Shown: one piece after another, positions 1 through 7,740 of the stretch
Numbering within the stretch: the first letter of the stretch is position 1
Layout of the letters: the number at the start of each line of letters is the position of its first letter
Source of the DNA: Promineifilum sp.
Lineage (GTDB): Bacteria > Chloroflexota > Anaerolineae > Promineifilales > Promineifilaceae
NCBI GenBank assembly: GCA_017983515.1
Contig: JAGOBF010000013.1
Span: 47,926 to 111,925 of the forward strand
Direction: 5' to 3'
Length of the DNA: 64,000 bases
Notes under the pieces: generated by a model
Databases searched by the model: none
Seen by the model: only the letters and a program-made list of their open reading frames with translations
Told to the model about the DNA's origin: nothing
Made by a program: the position numbers and the translations under genes

Positions 1-1
1 C

Positions 2-346
2 CCGACGGCCACGGTCGCGCCTACGGAGACGCCCACCGCGACCGCCTCCCCTTCTTCGACGTCCACGACAACCGCCACCCTGATGCCGACGATGACCGTC
101 GAGCCGTTCGCGGTGCGAGTCAATGGCCCTGTCTGGGCCCTCGCCGAACCCGATCTGACTGCGGAACGGGTATCTGGCCTGGAGGACGGTTTGCCGATTA
201 CTATCCTGACCTATACCGATCCGTGGCTTCTGGTAGAATGGCAAACGGAGTTGGGCCCGCGGCGCGGCTGGATATCCGTGCGCTGGGCGCGCTTTTCGGG
301 CACGCCGCCGGCCGATCTACAACTACAACTAACGCCCCAGCTGTAA
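2..346 (+). CDS. C-terminal end of a secreted/anchored protein with SH3-like domain (5' truncated)
   Basis: The reading frame is open from the window edge, so the gene begins upstream. The visible part starts with about 27 residues of Thr/Pro/Ala-rich linker (PTATVAPTETPTATA...) of the kind that joins extracytoplasmic domains in Chloroflexota. It ends with about 80 residues resembling a bacterial SH3 domain (VNGPVWALAEP... WLLVEW... GWISVRW). Such domains usually bind cell-wall peptides or glycans. An internal ATG at 83 could be taken for a start, but the linker runs through it in frame, so this is a truncated larger protein. The stop lies 18 bases before the histidine-kinase-like gene. The SH3 assignment is moderate; the N-terminal function is unknown. 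Confidence 0.6.
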   Translation, partial: PTATVAPTETPTATASPSSTSTTTATLMPTMTVEPFAVRVNGPVWALAEPDLTAERVSGLEDGLPITILTYTDPWLLVEWQTELGPRRGWISVRWARFSGTPPADLQLQLTPQL

Positions 347-364
347 TGGGGACCCATTACGTGA

Positions 365-1174
365 ATGATGGCCGGAAAACGCATGGGCGATGCACTGGGA
401 ACGCCTGATAATGTTATGGATGTCGATGACGAGCTTCGCCTCCTCCGCCACAAGGTGGTCGAGTTAGAAGCGCTACTGAACCAATTCCAGCTGCAGCAAT
501 CAAGTCTGCTGGCGATGGCTGTCCATGATCTACGCACGCCATTGACGATCATCCAGGGTTATGCACAGTTACTGTCGATTGAATTGACGCCCACTCGCCA
601 TCCGGCCATTGATGAATATACGAAAAATATCCTCGTCCATGCCGAATCATTGGGCATTATGATAGAAAACCTGGTGGCCCTCGACCAGGTCGAGCACAGA
701 CAACTACGGCTGTCGCCGGTGCAATGTGATCTGAATGTGCTGGTCGACAACGTTCTGGCTCAGGTCGAGGGCCTGCTCAAGGTGAAGAACCTCCAAGTCA
801 GCTTTGATGTCGCGCCGGCAGCCTGGATCGAAGGCGACGAACATCAAATCCGGCGCAGCCTTTATAACCTGTTGAGCCACACGGCCAAGTATGCCCGCCC
901 CGATTCGCAACTGCGCGTCGCCGTCGAGCACGACGGGCCATTTTGCTGCGTCAAGTTCGTAGATCCCAATCGCAGCCTCACCGCCGACGCCTTGCTCAAG
1001 CTTTTCGATGTGGCCGACGTCCCACAGAATGGAATGGCTTCGCTATACGGCATGGACTTGGGCTTGATTTTGGCCCGCCACATCGCCGAACAGCATGGCG
1101 GCCGCGTTTCGGCATCCTGCTCGCCCGGCCGCGGCATGACTCTGTCTCTCTACCTTCCGGCAAGCAGACCTTGA
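365..1174 (+). CDS. Degenerate histidine-kinase-like protein (soluble, no sensor domain)
   Basis: The 269-residue protein has a short coiled-coil-like N-terminus (about 20-48), a HisKA dimerisation domain with an intact H-box (AVHDLRTPL, His54) and a HATPase-like domain (about 150-265). No membrane segment or sensor domain is visible. The ATP-binding half looks damaged. In the N-box the Asn expected in 'NLLxNAxKY' is His172 (NLLSHTAKY), and the G1 box 'DxGxG' reads D-P-N-R-S (200-204). A G2-like 'GMDLGL' and a 'HGGRV' element remain. Autophosphorylation is therefore doubtful; it could be a phospho-acceptor or scaffold. It lies 10 bases before the next gene, probably in one operon. The start is uncertain: ATGs at 365 and 368 and a GTG at 361 have only a weak GGGG-type ribosome site. 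Confidence 0.75.
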   Translation: MMAGKRMGDALGTPDNVMDVDDELRLLRHKVVELEALLNQFQLQQSSLLAMAVHDLRTPLTIIQGYAQLLSIELTPTRHPAIDEYTKNILVHAESLGIMIENLVALDQVEHRQLRLSPVQCDLNVLVDNVLAQVEGLLKVKNLQVSFDVAPAAWIEGDEHQIRRSLYNLLSHTAKYARPDSQLRVAVEHDGPFCCVKFVDPNRSLTADALLKLFDVADVPQNGMASLYGMDLGLILARHIAEQHGGRVSASCSPGRGMTLSLYLPASRP

Positions 1175-1184
1175 GCCTATATCT

Positions 1185-1883
1185 ATGAACGATCTCAACA
1201 CCTTCGAACCCATCCCTTTCGACGAAGAAACCTGGCGACAGATGCCGGATTTTCTGGGCAATTTACCGGAGCCGGTGTGCCTCCACATCTGGGGAGATGA
1301 GACGGCCAGCGCCGCCGAACGGGAAGCGGCCCGCCTGGGTGCGTTGCTGGCCGAGCACTTCCCCGAAAAGCTCTCCTATCGCCTGCTGCCGCGCCGCATC
1401 AATTATGCTTACTATCCGGTCATCGGCATCATGGCCGGCACGGCCGAAGACTCCACCGATCCGGGACTGCGCATTATTGGGCTGCCCATCGGCTTCCAGA
1501 TGACATCGCTGATCGCCGCCATTCAGGCGGTATCGTTTCGCGGCCGGACGCTGGAGCCGCTCTCGCGCCTCAAGCTGTACCGGTTGATGGCTAACGCCGC
1601 AGAAGATGTGGCCCTCGAGGTCTTGACGTCGGCCGAAGACGAAGCCGGCGCTGTCGTGGCCAAGGCTGCATTTGGCGCGGCCGCCTCGACCGACCGCATC
1701 CGGACGTACCTCATCGTGACCGATTATTTCCCGGAGGCAGCCCAACGCTACTCGGCCGCCTATCTGCCCCACACCGTGATCAACAAGCGGGTACATTTCA
1801 ACGGCACTCTGGAAGAAGATGAGTTGGTTCGGCAGATTGAACGGGCGATGCAGCGGGAACGGCCGGCGACCGGCGAATCCTAA
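1185..1883 (+). CDS. Thioredoxin/glutaredoxin-fold protein lacking CxxC
   Basis: The 232-residue protein resembles the two-domain protein disulfide oxidoreductase/AhpF N-terminal fold. The stretch PGLRIIGLPIGFQMTSLI (about 96-113) matches the 'IGIPxGxEFxSLI' segment of that family. The second half (INKRVHFNGTLEEDELVRQI) matches the end of a thioredoxin fold. No CxxC motif is present in either half; the only cysteine is in PVCLHIWGDE near the N-terminus. It is thus probably a non-redox adaptor or binding protein. It follows the degenerate kinase by 10 bases. Its stop overlaps the convergent fabH stop by four bases. Fold assignment is by eye and moderate. Confidence 0.55.
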   Translation: MNDLNTFEPIPFDEETWRQMPDFLGNLPEPVCLHIWGDETASAAEREAARLGALLAEHFPEKLSYRLLPRRINYAYYPVIGIMAGTAEDSTDPGLRIIGLPIGFQMTSLIAAIQAVSFRGRTLEPLSRLKLYRLMANAAEDVALEVLTSAEDEAGAVVAKAAFGAAASTDRIRTYLIVTDYFPEAAQRYSAAYLPHTVINKRVHFNGTLEEDELVRQIERAMQRERPATGES

Positions 1884-3028
1884 TCCCCCGAATCTTGACC
1901 GTTAGACGAGGAGCGGGTCATGTTCGCCTCGACTCGCCTTTGCCAACGGCGCAGGCGCGAACGACCCCGGGCCATCATGTAGCGCACGCGTTTCCACTCG
2001 TGGTCGACGAAGGATATTTCCGGCGGCGTCACGTCCCACTTCACAATTGAGGCCGCCCATGTCAGGCCGCCGCCAAAGCCCACAAAGATAATGTTGTCGT
2101 CCGGTCGCAAACGGCCCTCGTTAACGGCGTCGCACAAGGCCAGAGGAATAGACGCGGACGACGTATTGCCGTTGTGCTCCACGTTCATATAAAATTTCTC
2201 GATGGGCACCTTGAGTTTGCGGGCCGCCGCCTCGATGATGCGCGTGTTGGCCTGGTGGGGGATGATCAATGCGATGTCGTCGGCCGTTAGCTCGCACTTC
2301 TTCAGGACGTCCTGGACCGACGAGGCGATCACGTTCGTGGCGAAGCGATAAACCTGGCGGCCGTCCATGTCGATGATGTTCTTGTGATGGCCGTTGGACG
2401 AAAACTCGGCCCCGGCAATCGGGACCGGATTGTGGTAGAGGGCCGGGAGCGAAAGCAGGTCGGCCCCGGAGCCATCTGAGCGCAAAGTCGTCGCCATTAC
2501 CCCGCCGGGCACGCTCGAACCCTTGAGCACGACAGCCCCCGCCCCATCGCCAAAAAGCACACACGTGCCGCGATCACTCCAGTCGACGACGCGCGACATC
2601 GTCTCCGAGCCGATGACGACGGCGTTGCGCACCGCACCCGTGGCGATGGATTGAGACGCCATCTGCAAAGCGTAGACGAATCCGGAACAGGCGGCGCTCA
2701 GATCAAACGCCCCGGCCCGACTGGCGCCCAGATAATCCTGGACTTTGCAAGCCGTCGAGGGAAACATGTATTCCGGGGTCGAGGTGGCGACGATGATCAG
2801 TTCAACCTGGGACGGATGGAGATCGGCCACAGTGAGGGCACGCGCCGCCGCCTCGAAGGCCAATGTGGCTGTCGTCTCGTGGGCGGCGGCAATGTGGCGT
2901 GTTCGAATTCCGGTGCGCTGGAAGATCCACTCGTCCGTGGTATCGACCATCGTCGACAATTCATCGTTGGTCACCAGCCGGTCAGGGAGATAGCATCCCC
3001 ACCCGACGATGTGGGCATATCGCATCAT
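1880..3028 (-). CDS. fabH: 3-oxoacyl-[acyl-carrier-protein] synthase III (FabH)
   Basis: FabH condenses acetyl-CoA (or a branched acyl-CoA) with malonyl-ACP to start fatty acid synthesis. The protein has the full thiolase-fold signature: TDEWIFQRTGIRTRHIA near residue 31, the catalytic Cys114 (SAACSGF), His258 (IIPHQAN) and Asn288 (HNGNTSSAS). At 382 residues it is about 50 longer than usual. The extra part is a basic C-terminal tail after the final strand (WDVTPPEI...RRWQRRVEAN). Two adjacent ATGs (3028 and 3025) could serve as start. It is read divergently from the metalloprotease gene across about 98 bases. No other fab gene is in the window, so it stands alone. Confidence 0.95.
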   Translation of the reverse strand: MMRYAHIVGWGCYLPDRLVTNDELSTMVDTTDEWIFQRTGIRTRHIAAAHETTATLAFEAAARALTVADLHPSQVELIIVATSTPEYMFPSTACKVQDYLGASRAGAFDLSAACSGFVYALQMASQSIATGAVRNAVVIGSETMSRVVDWSDRGTCVLFGDGAGAVVLKGSSVPGGVMATTLRSDGSGADLLSLPALYHNPVPIAGAEFSSNGHHKNIIDMDGRQVYRFATNVIASSVQDVLKKCELTADDIALIIPHQANTRIIEAAARKLKVPIEKFYMNVEHNGNTSSASIPLALCDAVNEGRLRPDDNIIFVGFGGGLTWAASIVKWDVTPPEISFVDHEWKRVRYMMARGRSRLRRWQRRVEANMTRSSSNGQDSGD

Positions 3029-3086
3029 ATAATTGGGTCGTTGAACAACTTCTTCGAAGAGTTACAACACTGGCGGCTTAGAACAG

Positions 3087-3116
3087 TTGCGCCGCCGTTT
3101 CCCCTCTAGATACAAT
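3087..3116 (+). promoter_or_regulatory. Candidate promoter for the metalloprotease lipoprotein gene
   Basis: A -10-like TACAAT (3111-3116) lies 18 bases after TTGCGC (3087-3092). The GTG at 3127 and ATG at 3130 follow after 10 and 13 bases, so the predicted leader would be only about 3-6 bases. The -35 match is partial. Confidence 0.4.
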
Positions 3117-3126
3117 CACCCATACA

Positions 3127-5130
3127 GTGATGAAGAATTCCGACACATCCGGCGGAAACACCGCCACGAAAAGAGCCGCGGGGCGCATCATCCTTATGCT
3201 CGGCCTGATGGCGATGGGCAGCATCGCCACCGGTTGCCGCCTGAACGATGCTACCAACCGGCCCGACAGGGACTCGGTTCATGCCACCGTTACCGGCAGC
3301 CGCCCCGAACACTCGTCATCCGACGGTAAGCTGGTATCGACGCCACCCGCCGACGATCCGGCCACTTTCCCGACAGTGCCCCGCTCAATCGAGCAGCGGT
3401 CTGTCCCCGGCGGCTCGGCCGCCGACCTTGAAGCACTATTCGCCGAAATAGCGCCGGTTCAGGATTACTTTCTGGTAACTGAGGAGTTGGGGGGCGCTGC
3501 CCTGGGCCCGCGCGTCGTTCCCGCACCGCGTCGACAACTTGGCGACCGGGCTAACTTTTTCACCAACGACGGCCCGCGCGAGGCCGAGCTTGTCTATCGC
3601 GATGATCTGGCTGCCTACTGGGTAGAGACGGGACTAGATGTGGATCCGGCCGCGCTGGCGGCCGCGGCCGAACGGCTGCGGAGCCGCTATTATCCCCTTT
3701 TGGTTCGCCAATTCGGCATAGAATCAAATCCCGGCGTCGATGGCGATCCCCTCATCACGGTTTTGAACGTCCTAGGCACGCCCGATACCTTCGAGCTGGG
3801 CTATTTCACGGATGAGAATCAATACCCCCACACGCTGTTCGACCATTCAAACGAACGCGAGATGGTCTATCTTAATATGGCTCAACTGACGCCCGGGCCG
3901 CTCTACGACGGCACGCTGGTGCACGAGTTGCAACACCTCATCCAGTGGAATCTCGATGCCAACGAGGACAAGTGGATGAACGAAGGTCTGTCACAGCTGT
4001 CCGAGACGATGGCCGGATTGGACACAGTTGACCCACGGCCTTATCTGGAGCAAACCCACATCCGGCTCGATGAGTGGGACAAATCACCCTCGACAATTTA
4101 TGCCCGCTATGCGGGCAGCTACCTGTATCTGCTTTACTTGTGGGAGCAGTTGGGCGATGCGGCCATCGCCGAGCTGGCTCGTCACCCGGCCAATGGACTG
4201 CCGGCCGTGCGCAGCGTCCTGGCCGGCTTTCGTCCCGAGCAGTCATTGGAAAGTCTCACCGCCGACTGGGCCACGGCTCTCTATCTGGACGGCGAATCGA
4301 GCGATCCGCGCTACCAGTTCGCCCATCACGCCTTGCCACAACCGTTTTTCGCCAACCGCGTACGCCAAAGGCCGTTTAGCGAGGTGGCTACGTTGGATCA
4401 GTTCGGCGTCGACATTATCGATCTCGATTTCAGCGGGCCGGCGACGATCACGTTCGCGGGCGATACCGTCGCCGAACAGGTTCCCGCGCCGCCGGGCGGA
4501 GGGCGGTTCTGGTATGCACCCCCGGCCAACAGTAGCCGCTACCAATTGACCGCGGCCGTGGATCTGTCGGGCCTCTCAAGCGCTACGTTATCGTTCCAGA
4601 CCTGGTACGATCTGGAACCTCAATACGACTTCGCCTATCTCTCCGTTTCTACGAACGATGGGCAAACCTGGCGACTGCTTGGGCCGGAACACAGCGTTGC
4701 CGGGGTCTATGGCCCGGCCTGGGGCAACCGTAGCCAGGAAGCGCCGGCCCATCAGAGCGGCTGGCTGGAGGAATCCATTAGTCTGGACGCTTACGCTGGG
4801 CAGACTATTCTGCTGCGCTTCGACGTCCTGACCGATTTCGAGGCACTCGGCCGCGGGTTTGCCCTGACAAGCCCGCGCATACTGGAACGAACGGAACAGC
4901 CTCTCTGGAGGCCGGTCGGGTTTGTGGAGGTGGGGCATTTACTGCCGCAGAAGTGGGCAGTACGGCTCATTCGCGACGACAGCGGCGACGTGATCGCTCT
5001 GCCCCTGAATGAACAAAATCGGATTCAGACGACCGTCGAACTGGGGACGGAGGGGGGCGCGCTGGTTATCGTTCCGCTGAACCCATTTGTGAACTCGGCC
5101 GCCAACTATTGGCTGACGGTTACTGACTAG
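3127..5130 (+). CDS. Secreted zinc metalloprotease lipoprotein (HExxH, immune-inhibitor-A-like)
   Basis: The 667-residue protein begins with a lipoprotein signal peptide (basic start, hydrophobic IILMLGLMAMGS, lipobox IATGC), so it should be anchored outside the membrane. A gluzincin-type site is clear: HELQH (His266, Glu267, His270) followed by WMNEGLSQ, with Glu286 as the likely third zinc ligand. The C-terminal half has jelly-roll segments (SVSTNDGQTWRLL, AGQTILLRFDVLTD) like those after M6 peptidase domains. The function would be extracellular protein degradation; the substrate is unknown. Start choice is between GTG 3127 and ATG 3130, which differ by one residue. Confidence 0.8.
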   Translation: MMKNSDTSGGNTATKRAAGRIILMLGLMAMGSIATGCRLNDATNRPDRDSVHATVTGSRPEHSSSDGKLVSTPPADDPATFPTVPRSIEQRSVPGGSAADLEALFAEIAPVQDYFLVTEELGGAALGPRVVPAPRRQLGDRANFFTNDGPREAELVYRDDLAAYWVETGLDVDPAALAAAAERLRSRYYPLLVRQFGIESNPGVDGDPLITVLNVLGTPDTFELGYFTDENQYPHTLFDHSNEREMVYLNMAQLTPGPLYDGTLVHELQHLIQWNLDANEDKWMNEGLSQLSETMAGLDTVDPRPYLEQTHIRLDEWDKSPSTIYARYAGSYLYLLYLWEQLGDAAIAELARHPANGLPAVRSVLAGFRPEQSLESLTADWATALYLDGESSDPRYQFAHHALPQPFFANRVRQRPFSEVATLDQFGVDIIDLDFSGPATITFAGDTVAEQVPAPPGGGRFWYAPPANSSRYQLTAAVDLSGLSSATLSFQTWYDLEPQYDFAYLSVSTNDGQTWRLLGPEHSVAGVYGPAWGNRSQEAPAHQSGWLEESISLDAYAGQTILLRFDVLTDFEALGRGFALTSPRILERTEQPLWRPVGFVEVGHLLPQKWAVRLIRDDSGDVIALPLNEQNRIQTTVELGTEGGALVIVPLNPFVNSAANYWLTVTD

Positions 5131-5150
5131 CGGCCAGCCGTGCCGGCAAT

Positions 5151-5360
5151 CTAGCCCTGCTTGGCCATCCGGTATTGTGATTCCAATTCGCGACGTTTCT
5201 CTTCCATCGCCTGTTGCGCTTCACTCTTGGTCAGTTGCCAACGTTCGCCGGCTTCCTGCACCAGTTCGGGGCCGGACATGGGAGCAAGAAGCAACGCCGT
5301 GATCGCGCCCACCAGCGCGCCACATACCGCCCCGGCCATAAAACCCATAACCTTATTCAT
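5151..5360 (-). CDS. YtxH-like small membrane protein
   Basis: The 69-residue protein has one N-terminal glycine-rich membrane segment (GFMAGAVCGALVGAITALLLAP) followed by a charged helical tail (EAGERWQLTKSEAQQAMEEKRRELESQ). This is the pattern of YtxH/gas-vesicle-like stress proteins. The frame is open 15 codons further upstream, but the ATG at 5360 is preceded by GAGGGA eight bases away, so the shorter start is preferred. It converges with the protease gene. The specific role is unknown. Confidence 0.7.
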   Translation of the reverse strand: MNKVMGFMAGAVCGALVGAITALLLAPMSGPELVQEAGERWQLTKSEAQQAMEEKRRELESQYRMAKQG

Positions 5361-5467
5361 TCCACATTCCCTCGTCAAAAGATATGGACTCGGCATCGAA
5401 TCCAATTGACTGTTGGCGAAATTATAGCCGATTGGCCTTCTTTTCCCAACATCGAGCCAGACAACGA

Positions 5468-5489
5468 TATAATGTAGGTGTAACAGGAG
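5468..5489 (+). promoter_or_regulatory. -10 element and ribosome site of the Nfu_N gene
   Basis: TATAAT occurs at 5468-5473, and AGGAG at 5485-5489 lies eight bases before the ATG at 5498. No good -35 is visible. The AGGAG decides the start among several in-frame upstream codons. Confidence 0.45.
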
Positions 5490-5497
5490 CGTATGTC

Positions 5498-5776
5498 ATG
5501 TCGGAATACATCGATATAGAGACTGAACTGGGAGACAACGGCATGGTGATGTTCCGTACCAATCTGAAGTTGACAGCCGCCGGCGGGCAGGAATTCTACG
5601 CTTCGGCCGACGAATTGGAGGAAGGCTCACCCGTGGCCCAGGCGCTGGCGGTTGTGACGGGAATCGAGAACGTGACGATAAGTGAGGGCCAAATGACCAT
5701 CGGCACCCTGCCGGACGCCGACTGGCACGCCGTCATCGCCGACGTGACGGCCGCGCTAAAGGACTTCTTCCTCTAG
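5498..5776 (+). CDS. Nfu/NifU N-terminal-domain protein
   Basis: The 92-residue protein resembles the Nfu N-terminal domain (PF08712-type). Shared features are an early strand, a central 'SPVAQALAVVTGIENVTISEGQMTIG' hairpin (shown in part) and a final 'DWHAVIADVTAALKDFF' helix. The cysteine-bearing NifU C-terminal domain that binds the Fe-S cluster is absent, so it cannot be a normal Fe-S scaffold alone. The reading frame extends further upstream, but AGGAG eight bases before the ATG at 5498 supports this start. It is monocistronic and converges with aspS. It might be an Nfu partner or accessory; function unproven. Confidence 0.6.
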   Translation: MSEYIDIETELGDNGMVMFRTNLKLTAAGGQEFYASADELEEGSPVAQALAVVTGIENVTISEGQMTIGTLPDADWHAVIADVTAALKDFFL

Positions 5777-5832
5777 CGCGGCCGTCCTTCTCATATTCGG
5801 CTGCTCGGCTGTGGGCAAACAGTAGCGAAGCG

Positions 5833-7617
5833 CTAGCTCACCTTGGCCGATTTTTCCTTGATCGCTAGCTGCAGTTCATCTAGTTGACGCGGCAATACCA
5901 CGGACGGGGCATCGGCCATCAGATCGGTGGCCTGCGCCGTCTTAGGGAAGGCCATTACCTCGCGAATATTCGGTTCGCCGGCCATCAGGGCCACGAGCCG
6001 GTCTATCCCCGGCGCGATGCCGCCGTGAGGCGGCGCGCCGAACTCGAACGCTTCCAGCAGGTGGCCGAATTGCTCTTTCGCCTGCTCCATCGAGAAGCCG
6101 ATCAGCGACATGATCTTGGCTTGCAGCGTCTGATCGTGAATTCGGATGCTGCCCCCGGCGACCTCGAAACCGTTGCACACCAGGTCATACTGCTGGCTGA
6201 GAACGGCCGCCGGGTCGCTATCCAGCAAGGGGATATGCTCCGGCTTGGGGGCTGTGAACATATGATGGCTGGGCGCGTAATGGCCTTCTTCCAACACTTC
6301 TTCGAATAGAGGAAAGTCGATTACCCAGGCAAAAGCCAATTCTTTCTTGTCGGTGTAGCCCAGGCGGCGGGCCAATTCCGTGCGCAGGCCGCTGAGCACG
6401 TTGTGGACGATGGCCTTGCTATCGCTGGAAATGAGAATCAAGTCGCCCGGATGAGCGTCGAGTCGCTCGGTGAGGGCAATCAACTGATCGACGGTGAAGA
6501 ACTTAACGATCGGCCCGCGCATCTCGCCGGTGTCCGGCTGGATCGCCAGCCAGGCCAGGGCCTTCGCCCCCTGCTCGCGAGCCATCCCCTCCAGCTCATC
6601 GAGTTGTTTGCGACTATACGACGCGCAGCCCGGGACGCAAATGGCCTTGACCGGCTTACCCACGGCCACGTTCTGGGTAAAAACGTGGAAGGCGCTGCTG
6701 CCGGCTATATCGCTGATGTCCTTTAGCTCCATGCCGTAGCGCAGATCAGGCCGGTCAGTGCCGAAGCGCTCGGTCGCGTCGGCATAGCTGAGGCGGGCGA
6801 ACGTCGTTGAGGCCAGCGGCACCAGGCTGACCGCCTGCACCATGCCGATCACCAGTTCCTCGATCAGGTTCAGAATGTCGTCGCGCTCGACGAAACTCAT
6901 TTCCATGTCGAGTTGAGTGAATTCCGGCTGGCGATCGGCCCGCAGATCTTCGTCGCGAAAGCAGCGCGCAATCTGGAAGTAGCGCTCGTAGCCGGCCACC
7001 ATCAACAATTGCTTGAGTTGCTGCGGGCTTTGCGGCAATGCGTAGAACTTACCGGGGTGCACCCGGCTGGGAACCAGGTAGTCGCGCGCCCCCTCCGGAG
7101 TAGACTTGAAGAGAATTGGCGTCTCGATTTCGATGAAATCGCGCTCGGACAGGAAGTCGCGAATGAACTTTACTGCGTTGTGGCGCAAAATGAGATTGCG
7201 CTGGAGCCGCTCACGCCGCAAGTCCAGATAGCGATAGCGCAGCCGGGTCGTTTCGTCGACGGTATCATCACGGTCGATGAGAAATGGTGTCGTTTTGGCC
7301 GTGTTCAGGATCGCGACCTGATCGACCAGCACCTCTATCTCGCCTGTGGGCATGTTAACGTTTTCCTGCCCCTTCGGCCGAAGCGAGACAACCCCCGTGA
7401 CCTGAATGACGTACTCGCTGCGAATGCTCTCGGCCGCCGCGAATCCCTCCGCCGTGCGGCCGGTATCGACCACGGCCTGCGTCTTGCCTGCCCGGTCGCG
7501 CAAGTCGATGAATATCACGCCGCCCATGTCCCGCCGCCGATTGACCCAACCAGCAAGCGTCACAGTTTGGCCCACGTGTTCGCGGCGAAGCTCACCGCAG
7601 CTATGCGTTTTCAGCAT
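5833..7617 (-). CDS. aspS: Aspartyl-tRNA synthetase
   Basis: The 594-residue enzyme charges tRNA-Asp and has the bacterial layout. An N-terminal OB-fold anticodon domain (about 1-110) precedes a class II core with motif 2 (ARCFRDEDLRADRQPEFTQ, about 217-235), the bacterial insertion (GAD) domain in the middle, and motif 3 (GIAPGIDRL). Length is typical. The position reported to separate Asp-specific from Asp/Asn non-discriminating enzymes is Met31 (RRRDMGG), neither the usual Leu nor His, so tRNA-Asn charging cannot be judged. The ATG at 7617 has GGAAGG six bases upstream. It lies downstream of mutS, separated by a hairpin. Confidence 0.97.
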   Translation of the reverse strand: MLKTHSCGELRREHVGQTVTLAGWVNRRRDMGGVIFIDLRDRAGKTQAVVDTGRTAEGFAAAESIRSEYVIQVTGVVSLRPKGQENVNMPTGEIEVLVDQVAILNTAKTTPFLIDRDDTVDETTRLRYRYLDLRRERLQRNLILRHNAVKFIRDFLSERDFIEIETPILFKSTPEGARDYLVPSRVHPGKFYALPQSPQQLKQLLMVAGYERYFQIARCFRDEDLRADRQPEFTQLDMEMSFVERDDILNLIEELVIGMVQAVSLVPLASTTFARLSYADATERFGTDRPDLRYGMELKDISDIAGSSAFHVFTQNVAVGKPVKAICVPGCASYSRKQLDELEGMAREQGAKALAWLAIQPDTGEMRGPIVKFFTVDQLIALTERLDAHPGDLILISSDSKAIVHNVLSGLRTELARRLGYTDKKELAFAWVIDFPLFEEVLEEGHYAPSHHMFTAPKPEHIPLLDSDPAAVLSQQYDLVCNGFEVAGGSIRIHDQTLQAKIMSLIGFSMEQAKEQFGHLLEAFEFGAPPHGGIAPGIDRLVALMAGEPNIREVMAFPKTAQATDLMADAPSVVLPRQLDELQLAIKEKSAKVS

Positions 7618-7711
7618 ATGAATCCTTCCCGAATGAAAAATATATGATTCGCCCCACCTTATGTATAACGTGGCGTGATCGGCGATTATAGCATGAGGAG
7701 GAATGACTCAC

Positions 7712-7740
7712 AAAGCGGGCGACCGGCAAGCGCCCGCTTT
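7712..7740 (-). terminator. Hairpin after mutS
   Basis: A perfect 10-bp stem (AAAGCGGGCG with CGCCCGCTTT) encloses a 9-base loop and touches the last base of the mutS stop codon. The T-run on the minus strand is short, so this is a moderate intrinsic terminator between mutS and aspS. Confidence 0.6.
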
